A model generated the notes under the pieces. The model was not told the origin of the DNA. It did not search any database and saw only the letters and a list, made by a program, of their open reading frames with translations. Positions 16,901 to 25,500 of a stretch of DNA of 48,752 bases are shown here, in pieces. This stretch comes from Pseudomonadota bacterium. GTDB taxonomy: Bacteria; Myxococcota_A; UBA9042; GCA-2863065. The stretch covers positions 1 to 48,752 of the forward strand of contig SXOX01000294.1 of NCBI GenBank assembly GCA_005776585.1, written 5' to 3'. The position numbers and the translations under genes are program-made. The first letter of the stretch is position 1. Each line of letters starts with the position of its first letter.

Positions 16901-18945
16901 CCTCCGCGCGCCAAGGGCTCCTCTGGGTCGCGATGGCAGGTCACCTGGCGAGCTGCGCAGCGGCGCCGCCGGAGCTCACGCCGGTCGGCTCGTTGGCTGC
17001 CTTCGCCGATGGGGTGTGCGACGCGGGCCACGAGGCCTTCGTCCGTCGGGTCGTCCCCTTCCTGTGGGGCCGCAAGCCGTCGTCGGTGCGCGAGGTGGAC
17101 CTGCTCGTTCGGGTGGCCGAGCAGTCCGGTCGACGCGCCTTGCTGCACGCGATGATGGACACCCGGATGTTTACCGACCGTTGGCAGCAAAGGGTCTTCA
17201 ATCACTTCATTCCCCTGCGGCCCGCGGCCGACGACGCGTGCGAAGGTACACCCCTCCTGGACGAGGCGAGCCCGGCGCTGGCGGAGTTCGTGCGCGACCA
17301 TCCACCGCAGCCGGCCGCGTATCCCGAGACCTTCAACCGCCAGGATCTGGCGCGCTCGGTCGTGCTCCTCGACGACATGAGCCCGTGGTTTCGCGCCGCC
17401 CTGTTCAGCCTCTTTCGACTCCCAAACGACGCGGACAACGACGCCGAGGAGCGCGCGCTGCGCCAGGAAGCGCTCGACGCGTTCGAAGGCGCCTTCCTCC
17501 ACCGTCGCATCGCCTGCCTCGGCTGTCACAACTCGGAGTATTCGGTCACCGGCTCGGCCGACCCGGCGCTAGACCGCACCTGGGAACTGCCGTGGAACTT
17601 CGAGACGGCGCTCTTCGGCGACAAGACTGGCCGTCCGGACCGCGACGTCGCCGCCTTCTTTCGCGTCAAGGGCGTCATGGCGATGGATCCCGTCGAGGGC
17701 GAGATGGGGCCGCCGTGGTGGCAGATCGGCAAGCACGGAGTCGCGCCGTGGGGCATGTCCGGAGAGTGCGGCAAGTTCGAGGCTCCCCGCGACATCGGCG
17801 CCGACAAGCTCGGATATGACGGCTACCTCGTGCGACGCACCGGGGCGGCGACCAGCGGATGGGACCTGGAGCGCCTGCTCGCCAGCGGGCTCGAGAAGCT
17901 CCGCCAAAGTGGCGGGTTGCCGACCGACACGCGCACCATCGATGGCGAGACGGGGCTTGCGTACCTGACCTGCTCTCGGTTCGTCGAGCGCGTCTGGGAG
18001 GAGGTCACCGGCCGCGAGCTCACCGTGCCCCATGGCTTCCCCCGAAACCGGCATCAGCTCGAGGTGCTACGAACGTTGACCGATCGCTTCGTCGCCTCGG
18101 GGTACTCGCTCAAGACGCTGCTGCTCGAAGTGCTCACGTTTCCGTACGTCAACGCGTCGCTTCCGGGTGCCTGCGCGGACCAGCGCGCGGTCTACCCCTT
18201 CGCGCCGCTGTTCGACCCGTGGGTCATCGACCACGAGGTCGTCGAACTCCGCAAGAACGGGCTCGGGGACGTCATTCAGAAGTATCCGCCCCACGTCCTC
18301 CTCGGGTCGGCCGCGCACGCGCTGATGTGGCCGCCGCCGTCCGCCTATTCGCCTATCGTCGAGGGCGGCGACATGAAGGAGCTCAGCCCCGAGTCCCAGT
18401 TCCTCGAGGCGATTGGCATCCCCGTGGATACGATCTCGGGCTTCCGGTCCAGCAGTCTGGGAGAGCGCCTCGCCTGGGAGGAGGTCCTCGGCGCGTGCGT
18501 CGACCCCTCGACGCGGTGGCTCGCGGCCGGGTCCCCGCCCGAGCCGCGGACGGACTTCATCGACGCGCTCGTCGCTGCGGCGCGGCCGGCCGACACGCTC
18601 GAGGACGCGATTGTCACGCTCAAGGACCGCCTGTTGAACGCGCCGGAGCTCACCGATCCCGTCGAGCGGACGCTGCTCGAGAAGCTCATTGAGGTCTCCC
18701 TGGCCACCCCGGTCGGGCAGAACCCCGCGGCGTCCGTCGCCGCCCTTCGGAGGGTCTGCGGGGTGCTCTTGATGTCTCCGGAGTTCCTGCTGGCCGGCGC
18801 GCCTCCGACGCCACGGCGTGACGCCGCGGTGCCCATCTCGGTGCCCGGGACGACGCGCGCGGAGCTCTGCAGTGTGCTGGCCGAGGCGCTCGGCGGCGGT
18901 CACTTTGCCGTCTGCGATAGCGAGGACTACCTGAGGGTTCAGTAG
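16897..18945 (+). CDS. DUF1549/DUF1553-like lipoprotein with CxxCH motif
   Basis: A 682-residue exported protein starting VTSARQGLLWVAMAGHLAS then Cys, a lipoprotein signal with lipobox LASC. The single heme-type motif C207-L-G-C210-H211 lies in IACLGCHNSEYSVTG, as in planctomycete-type cytochrome/DUF1549 proteins. LRTLTDRFVASGYSLKTLLL near residue 390 resembles the conserved SGYSLKxL segment of DUF1549/1553 proteins. The GTG overlaps the stop of the DUF1501-like gene. The pair probably forms an envelope complex, but no substrate is established for this family. It ends 22 bases from a convergent gene. Confidence 0.72.
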   Translation: MTSARQGLLWVAMAGHLASCAAAPPELTPVGSLAAFADGVCDAGHEAFVRRVVPFLWGRKPSSVREVDLLVRVAEQSGRRALLHAMMDTRMFTDRWQQRVFNHFIPLRPAADDACEGTPLLDEASPALAEFVRDHPPQPAAYPETFNRQDLARSVVLLDDMSPWFRAALFSLFRLPNDADNDAEERALRQEALDAFEGAFLHRRIACLGCHNSEYSVTGSADPALDRTWELPWNFETALFGDKTGRPDRDVAAFFRVKGVMAMDPVEGEMGPPWWQIGKHGVAPWGMSGECGKFEAPRDIGADKLGYDGYLVRRTGAATSGWDLERLLASGLEKLRQSGGLPTDTRTIDGETGLAYLTCSRFVERVWEEVTGRELTVPHGFPRNRHQLEVLRTLTDRFVASGYSLKTLLLEVLTFPYVNASLPGACADQRAVYPFAPLFDPWVIDHEVVELRKNGLGDVIQKYPPHVLLGSAAHALMWPPPSAYSPIVEGGDMKELSPESQFLEAIGIPVDTISGFRSSSLGERLAWEEVLGACVDPSTRWLAAGSPPEPRTDFIDALVAAARPADTLEDAIVTLKDRLLNAPELTDPVERTLLEKLIEVSLATPVGQNPAASVAALRRVCGVLLMSPEFLLAGAPPTPRRDAAVPISVPGTTRAELCSVLAEALGGGHFAVCDSEDYLRVQ

Positions 18946-18967
18946 CCCGCATGGTAGCCCAGTGGGT

Positions 18968-19849
18968 TCACGGACCGCAGGCCTTGCGCACGCAGTCGAT
19001 GGTTGGCGCGAGGTTCGGCGCGCTCTGGACCTGATCGAGGCACGCGCGATTGCACGCAGACGCCGTCTCCGGCCAGAAGCAGGCCTCGTCGAGGCAGTCG
19101 GTCAGGGGCACGCAGCGTCGGTCTGCGCCGCAGGAGTCGAGGAGCTCCTTGCATTGGGTCGTGGCCGCGCTGCATACGACGGCGCCGACGCACGTCATCG
19201 ACCAGGTCCAGAGGGCTCCCCGCTGCTCCCACGTGCCGAGGCAGTAGAAGCCGTCCGGACACGGCGTATGCTGACAGTACTGCACACACCGCGCGCCCGT
19301 AAGGCCGGAACGCTCCACGGGGAGGCAGCCGGCGGAGAGGGGGCAGTCCCAGCCGCTCTGGCAGGAGGCGTCGGGGAGCGCGGTACCGGCGGTGCCGCAC
19401 TCTCCCTGGGAGCACTTCAGCCCCGGTGGGCACAGCACGCCGCGGCAGGCGTCGGCCTTCTCCGCGTGGAACGGGAAGCCGTCGATCGGGGTGCAGGCTG
19501 GCGGATCGAAGTTGAAGTTGCAGTCGACGTCCAAGATGAGCCCGCCGGCGGTGCAGTCAGCGTCGGACAGACATCGCGTCGTTGGACAGTGCGGGTCCGT
19601 GAGCCCGTCGTGATCGTCGTCGAGCCCGTTACACGCTTCGACGGTCCGCGCGCACGGGAGGCGGATCGGCTCCGTCGCCGGGTCCCACGCGTGAGCCACG
19701 GGGCGACACCCCGCGGCCGGCATGGGCTGCGTCGCCTCCGTCGACTCACTGCGGCTGTCCTCTGCGCTGCCCCGATCGCTGTGCCCAGCACCGTCCCCTG
19801 CACTGCATCCAGCGACGACGACGACGATGAGCAAGCGGCACGACCTCAT
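18968..19849 (-). CDS. Cys-rich lipoprotein with MopE-like motif
   Basis: A 293-residue lipoprotein: MRSCRLLIVVVVAG then Cys. The mature part is very Cys-rich. ACNGLDDDHDGLTDPHC (about residues 72-88) matches the MopE-like Cys/Asp metal-binding motif. Later segments such as CPPGLKCSQGECG and CPLSAGCLPVERSG resemble disulfide-knot modules of eukaryote-like type. A metal-binding or adhesive surface role is inferred. The ATG at 19849 overlaps the stop of the upstream SUMF1 gene by 4 nt, so it is the last gene of a three-gene operon running from 21764 to 18968. Confidence 0.78.
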   Translation of the reverse strand: MRSCRLLIVVVVAGCSAGDGAGHSDRGSAEDSRSESTEATQPMPAAGCRPVAHAWDPATEPIRLPCARTVEACNGLDDDHDGLTDPHCPTTRCLSDADCTAGGLILDVDCNFNFDPPACTPIDGFPFHAEKADACRGVLCPPGLKCSQGECGTAGTALPDASCQSGWDCPLSAGCLPVERSGLTGARCVQYCQHTPCPDGFYCLGTWEQRGALWTWSMTCVGAVVCSAATTQCKELLDSCGADRRCVPLTDCLDEACFWPETASACNRACLDQVQSAPNLAPTIDCVRKACGP

Positions 19850-21234
19850 CGATGCTCCGGGACGCCAGCGTCGAGCCACCGCTTCAGCAGGTCGACCTGA
19901 TCTGCGGGCAGCGGATCCTTGCCCGAGGTCGGAAACTCATAGACCCGTTTGAGCCCGCAGGCTGCGACGCTCAACGCCGCCCCGCTGCACGTCGCGCTCT
20001 CTTGCGCTCCCGGGCCCTCGGCGCCCTTGCAGCAGGTCTCGAGGTCCGTCATCGCATCGTAGAAGCTCGACAGGCACGTGTTTCCCATGCACGCCGTCTT
20101 CGTCGGACCGATGTGACACGGCGCGCAGGCCTCGATGACCAGCGGTTGGATGTCGTGGCTCCACGCCGGCGTCTCGGGCGGGGGAGCCGTGCCGCCGCCG
20201 CCGTCCTGCCAAATCGCGCTCGTGTCCTGGACGGCGACGCATCGAAATCCGGTGTAGCTACGCGCCGCGGACGGCGGGTCGAGCGTGCGAAAGGCGCCGC
20301 GCAACATGCGACCGCTCATCGCGAAGTGCGACCCACGCCGAACGCGCCACGGGGAGGTCCCCGTGAACACCGAGCCGTCGGACGGAGCGCCCTCGAAGCT
20401 GTCGTGATACGGGTCGAGGACCCACTGGCTCACGTTGCCGACGAGGTCGAAAATGCCCTCCGCGCTCGCGCCACGCGGAAAGGCGCCTACTGGCGAGGTG
20501 CCCGCCCACCCGTCGGCGCAGTCCCCCTCGACGCAGTTGGCGCGGCTCGTCGCCTGCGTCCAGGCCGGGTTCGACTCGCACAGCGCGTCGGCGAGGTACG
20601 GCCCGGCGTAGAAGTCCCACAGGAACTCTGGCGGGCACTCCTCGCCCCACGGGAAGCGATTGCCGCCCTGGCATCCGTCGCGCCCCGGCCCGCGCGCCGC
20701 CCGCTCCCACTCCGCCTCCGTTGGCAGGCGCGCTCCGGTCCACGGCGCAGCGAACGCGCGGCCTCGCCAGGCGCAGTAGGCCGCTGCGCCAAACCACGTG
20801 ACGTTGACGACGGGGTGGTCGCCACAGCCCTGGTTTGCCGCTGCACCGGCCGCGGCCTGGCATGTCTTCGTGGGGGCGTAGCTCGCGGCGCAGTCGAGGC
20901 CGCCGGCCCGTGCGCAGTCGTAGCAGGGCCAGCTCACCGAGCCCTCGGCGCAGACGTTGCCTCGCGCGCGGAGAAACGCCGCGAAGGCATCGTTCGTCAC
21001 GAGCTGCGTGTCGATGGCGAAGGTCCCATGGCGAACCGGATGCGCGGGCCACTCGCGCGCGTCGCCTTCGAGCGCCGGCGAGCCCATCTCGAAGCATCCC
21101 GCCGCAATGACGGTCATTCCCGCCGGTGGCTCAGGCAGCGGGTCACTCCGCGCGCTGGTTTGCTCGGAGGTGCACGCCATGACGCTCATGGCGAGGCCGA
21201 CCCAGCGCGCTCCGCAGGTGGAGGACCAGCTCAC
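19846..21234 (-). CDS. SUMF1-domain lipoprotein with C-terminal CxxCH domain
   Basis: A 462-residue lipoprotein: the signal ends in LAMSVMA followed by Cys. Residues about 35-340 are a formylglycine-generating-enzyme (SUMF1) fold: PAGCFEMGSP-type opening (IAAGCFEMGSP), VNVTWFGAAAYCAWRG, LPTEAEWERAARG, FDLVGNVSQWV, VRRGSHF and SARSYTGFRC. From about residue 356 a separate domain begins with IQPLVIEACAPCH (C370, C373, H374), then CMGNTCLSSF and RWLDAGVPEHR at the end; it resembles a small cytochrome-c-like module. The SUMF1 fold often has ligand-binding rather than enzyme roles in bacterial surface proteins. The GTG overlaps the stop of the preceding CxxCH lipoprotein, and the two share the C-terminal domain. 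Confidence 0.85.
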   Translation of the reverse strand: MSWSSTCGARWVGLAMSVMACTSEQTSARSDPLPEPPAGMTVIAAGCFEMGSPALEGDAREWPAHPVRHGTFAIDTQLVTNDAFAAFLRARGNVCAEGSVSWPCYDCARAGGLDCAASYAPTKTCQAAAGAAANQGCGDHPVVNVTWFGAAAYCAWRGRAFAAPWTGARLPTEAEWERAARGPGRDGCQGGNRFPWGEECPPEFLWDFYAGPYLADALCESNPAWTQATSRANCVEGDCADGWAGTSPVGAFPRGASAEGIFDLVGNVSQWVLDPYHDSFEGAPSDGSVFTGTSPWRVRRGSHFAMSGRMLRGAFRTLDPPSAARSYTGFRCVAVQDTSAIWQDGGGGTAPPPETPAWSHDIQPLVIEACAPCHIGPTKTACMGNTCLSSFYDAMTDLETCCKGAEGPGAQESATCSGAALSVAACGLKRVYEFPTSGKDPLPADQVDLLKRWLDAGVPEHR

Positions 21235-21764
21235 TTGGGCGCGCCCGCGTCCAGCCACGCCTGTAGCGTGCTCACGTAGACGTCGTCTAGGACGATGGGC
21301 CGGTCGTTGGGCCCAATCAGCTTGTCCTCGTCGGGCAAGCCGCTCGTGGGGAGCGAATTGCGAATCCGGACCATGCCGCACTGTGCCTTGTTCATGTTCG
21401 GGCAGATGACGTTGTACGCTGCGTAGGAAAACGCCTCGTGAAATGAGACGAAGCAGGTCCCCCCCACGCACCCCTTGGGCGTACTCCCCTCGTGACACGG
21501 CGTGCAGTAGTAGCGGAAGATGGGCTGAACTCGGCCCGAGTACGTGAGCGGCCCCTCGAGCGCGGGCGGGGGACCCTTCATGAAGTCGCCCTGGTCCAAC
21601 TCCTCGGGGTCGGTGTCGGCGTTGTCTGCCGCGCTAGCAGCGTCAGCAAGGACTTGCGACTCGCTCGCACGTGGCGCACACCCAGCCGCCGCGAGTGCAA
21701 TCAGGATGGCCCAAGACGTCCAGCCAGGACCCAGCTCCGCCGCGACAAGACCCTCTGCGCTCAC
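21231..21764 (-). CDS. CxxCH-domain lipoprotein
   Basis: A 177-residue lipoprotein with signal AILIALAAAG followed by Cys. The mature part has an acidic linker (residues 31-68), then a cytochrome-like module: RVQPIFRYYCTPCHEG (C87, C90, H91), CVGGTCFVSFHEA and a terminal LQAWLDAGAPK. The same sequence of elements closes the SUMF1 lipoprotein encoded next. The GTG at 21764 is preferred over an ATG 30 nt upstream because GGAG lies 6 nt before it. It is the first gene of the operon, with a possible -10 TATACT at 21823-21828 on this strand. Whether the CxxCH binds heme depends on periplasmic maturation and is not shown. Confidence 0.78.
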   Translation of the reverse strand: MSAEGLVAAELGPGWTSWAILIALAAAGCAPRASESQVLADAASAADNADTDPEELDQGDFMKGPPPALEGPLTYSGRVQPIFRYYCTPCHEGSTPKGCVGGTCFVSFHEAFSYAAYNVICPNMNKAQCGMVRIRNSLPTSGLPDEDKLIGPNDRPIVLDDVYVSTLQAWLDAGAPK

Positions 21765-21822
21765 GCAACACTCCTTCGAGCTAGCGGACCCCATCCCTCG
21801 GATTGGGAACCCGCACCGCTTG

Positions 21823-21828
21823 AGTATA
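21823..21828 (-). promoter_or_regulatory. possible -10 element of the CxxCH/SUMF1 operon
   Basis: TATACT on the minus strand, about 58 nt before the GTG at 21764, in the 159-bp gap after the Cys-repeat gene. No good -35 is visible. Confidence 0.3.
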
Positions 21829-21923
21829 CCGAGACGGTCGCTACGCCCGCACGAGATTTCTTGGAGCGCGCCTGCCTCGGGAGCATGGGGGCCGACCGTT
21901 TCGCTGCGGTATCGAAAGCCCTG

Positions 21924-22547
21924 TCAACCGCAGTCGGTGGGGCACGAACTCGCGGTCTCAGGAGCTTCGCAGACCTTGTCACCGCACGGCTTGGCGCAGT
22001 CTTCTGGGCAGCCGAACGGGGTCTCCCCGGGCTCACAGACCTCGTTTCCGCACGGGTGCTCGCAGTCTTGAGCGCAGGCGCTCGGATCCTCGCCATGAGA
22101 GCAGCGCTTGTCGCCGCAGACCGAGGCGCAGTCCTGAGGGCAGTCCGCGGGCGTCTCGCTCTTCTCGCAGATCTGATTGCCGCACGGCTTGCCGCAGTCA
22201 ACCGCGCACGTCGCTGGATTCTCACCCGGCTCGCACAGGTCGTTGCCGCATGGCGGCGGCAGGCACTCCTTCGGGCAGTTGAGGAAGTGCTCTCCAGGGT
22301 CGCAGCTCTGGTTGCCGCACACGGGCGCGGTCGTGACGACCTCGGAATGCGCCTTGGCCTCCCAACTACTCGCAGCGTCTCCGGCACCGGGCCGGGCTGC
22401 AGTGTCGGCTCCTCCCGGGACGACGTCGGCGAGCGCTGTCGCGCTGTCGGTTGCCGCCGAGACCGCGTCGGCGGTCCCAGACACGGGGCTGCGATCACAG
22501 GCAATGACGCTCGACACTGAAAGCAGGAGAGCGATTGGGGTTCTCAT
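21924..22547 (-). CDS. lipoprotein with six Cys-Gly repeats
   Basis: A 207-residue lipoprotein: MRTPIALLLSVSSVIA then Cys. An Ala/Asp/Ser-rich linker spans about residues 20-70. Then come six tandem units of about 22 residues with the pattern CGNxxCxxGExxxxCPxDC, for example PCGNDLCEPGENPATCAVDC and PCGNEVCEPGETPFGCPEDC. Each has four Cys, so small disulfide-bonded modules on a stalk are likely. The same repeat opens the 1429-residue protein encoded just upstream. The ATG overlaps the stop of that gene by 4 nt (ATGA), so the two are co-expressed. The sequence ends right after the last repeat, with no C-terminal domain. Confidence 0.82.
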   Translation of the reverse strand: MRTPIALLLSVSSVIACDRSPVSGTADAVSAATDSATALADVVPGGADTAARPGAGDAASSWEAKAHSEVVTTAPVCGNQSCDPGEHFLNCPKECLPPPCGNDLCEPGENPATCAVDCGKPCGNQICEKSETPADCPQDCASVCGDKRCSHGEDPSACAQDCEHPCGNEVCEPGETPFGCPEDCAKPCGDKVCEAPETASSCPTDCG

Positions 22548-25500
22548 TGCGTCACCCCGACGATCTCGGCGGCGCCCTGCGGCGTGGCGACCAGGACTCG
22601 GTGAAGACCGGCCTGGGGGCCTATCTCGGTGCAGGACAGGTCCCGAATCTCATTGGACCCAAGCTTTGGCGTCGAGACCAGTCGAACGACGCCATCGGGC
22701 TTCTTCGGGTCCAGCACCACGACACCGCTCGACTTCGTCCCGACATAGACGAGCCCCCCGCAACCGACGACGGAGGTGTACGGCCCCGTGGGCAGAACGG
22801 CGTGACCGGGGTTACCTCCGCCCGCCTTGCTGAAACGGGTGCCCGCAATCGCCTTCGGCGCCGTCCAATCGTGCGTCGACTCATTGAGCACGAGCACGTA
22901 GTGGTTCGTCGCCAGATAAACGGTGTTGAGTTTGGGGTTCACGATCGAGGTCTTCCGCGTGACCTCCAAATCGTTGACGAGATCCGGCGCCCCACCGCAT
23001 GCCGTTGTCTTGTTGATGTATTTCGTGTCCAGCGACCCGAGGAAGTACGTCAGCGCGTTGAGGCACCCGAATCCGGTGGATCCTGGGCACGCGTCGCAGC
23101 CGCCGTCACACAAATCGCTGGTGCCGCACACGAGAGCGTCGGCGGCTTTCGGCACGACAGTAACGCGCTGGCAGCTTGCGTCCGTCGCGCTTGAGACGAC
23201 GTAGAGCGCCTCACCCGCGACGCGGGCGTGGCTGAGCTCGGCGAACTCGGGCTCGGGCGAGAGCAGCGGCTTGGTCTCCTGAACGTGGCGCAACGTAGCG
23301 AGGCTCGAAGGGCGAACGGTGAGCGGGGAGACGGCGTGGGCGCCGCCTGCGCCAGGGCACGCAGGGTAGCCCCAAAGGTCGGTGATCTGATCGTCGGGAT
23401 GCAGCTGAGGGACCGAGTCGTACAGGCCGCTCGCCAGCGGCGTCTTTCGATTCGTCTTGCGGTTGCGACAGGCGATGGAATCCCAGTCCGCGGCGTCGCA
23501 GGCGCAGAGCTTCGGCACCTGGGACGCAAAACACAGGTCCATATCGCACCCCACGTGCTTGGCCGCGCCAGCGTTCCACTGAGTCGCGTTGACAAAGCCG
23601 TAGTTGGACGGTGTCGATGATGAGAAGTCGACGAGCGTGTGCTCGTTTCCGCCAGTGCCAGTCAGGAGGAGGACCCCGTCGGTCGCCAAGACGGCCGCGA
23701 CCCCGTCGCGCAGCAAGGAACGGGTCCCCAGCGGGTCCAGCTCGAAGCGCATCCATGGCATGTGGCGGTCGCCATCGAGGATGTCCAGGCCCGCGGCGCC
23801 GCCGATGACGTAGCTGAGGTCGGGGAACGAGGCCTCGCTCGAGCGACGGCTCAGATAGGCCCCGCCCGCAAGGGAGAACGGCGTTGAGCCAGCATCGAAC
23901 GTCCATCGCGCCGTCGCCACGGGCAAGCCGGCGGCCGCCACGCCGGCGCCGTCGAAGTCAGACTGGACCTGGGCCTCCGTGAGACCGACCGGATAGAACG
24001 TGATCGAGTCGATCGAGGCCGTAACCAGGGGGGCGCCATAGCTCCTCGGTATCGACTTGGTGTTGATCGAACGGAGCTCGATGCGGAGGACGCTCGACTT
24101 GGCTTCCGAGCCCAGGGAATACGATGCGAGCGCGCCGTTGATGTAGACTTTGTTTTCGGTTCCGCCGACGCCACCGACGACCGCGACGTGGACCCACGAC
24201 TCCTTCGGAAGTAGAAAGAGCTCCTTGAAGACGGGCAGCCACGTCGAGCCGCAGGAAGAGCTGAAGTACGCACCGAAGTCCGTGCCCGAATCGTCTGAAG
24301 CGCAAACCTCCTGATGGCCGGTCAGTGGGCTCATGAAGCGCCAGCCGCCTATCAATAGATTCGTCAAGAAACGCCCGTAGGTATAGTCCAGACAAACCTC
24401 CTCGCTGGAGCCCGCGGAGGCGACGTCCGTGATGAACAGCTCGTGCACGATGCTGGACTTCGGCTGGATGGTCTCGTCGCCGACATTCACCGCATGAGAC
24501 GAGAACAATGGGCTCACGCCCGAGATACGCAACCAGAAGGTCAACGTCGCCGGCGCGGCCGAGCCGGTGACGCCGAGCAACGGGAGATCGATGCGCGGCC
24601 GCGGACGCGCCTTCAACATGTCCCAGCTCAGCTCGTCAGGCTCTCCGGTGCCGGGGTAGTCTTGGTAGCTGACCCCCGGCAGGATCACGGAGCGTCCATC
24701 AAATTGTTCTCGCGCCTCGATGGACCATCCCGCCGCGCCATTGCTGCGCCAGGCCCCGCCAGCGCTGTCCCGTGAGGAGTCGTAGGCGACGACGGCACGG
24801 ACATCGTGGCTTCCGAGGAGGTCTTCGGTCTCATCGAAGACGGTCACCGCACAGCGGTCGGTGTGCGTGCACTCGCCAAGGCACTCATCCAAAGTACACG
24901 GATCGCCATCATCGCATGCTGCGTTCGTCGGCGTATGCTTGCAGCCAAGGCCCGACACGCAGAGATCGACCGTACATGGCACCCCGTCATTGCAGGCCGC
25001 CTGGTTGGGGACGTGCTGGCACGACTTTGACGGTGAGCAAAAGTCGACCGTGCATGGAAGGCCGTCATCGCAGGTGATCGGCAGCGTGCCGGTGCACTTC
25101 CCTCCAAGACACAGGTCGAGGAGGGTGCAGGCGTTCCCGTCATCGCACGGCAGCCCCTTGTCCAGATGGACGCAGCCGAGGAGCGGGTCGCACGAATCCT
25201 CAGTACATGGGTCCTGGTCCTTGCAGTCGAGTGAGTGATCCACATGGACGCAGTCACCCTTGGTGCAGCCGTCGGTCGTGCATGCCGTGCCGTCGTCGCA
25301 GTCGAGCGGAGTACCGCGACAGTGACCGAGGTGACAGTCGTCGGCCTTCGTGCACAGGTCACCGTCATCGCACGTGTCCGGTAGCGGCGGGAAGGTGCAT
25401 CCGGTTGCCGGTTCGCAGGTGTCCTTCGTGCATGGATTTCCGTCGCTGCACAACGCCGGTGACTCGACGCAGCCAAACGGGTTCACGCACGTCGACGTGA

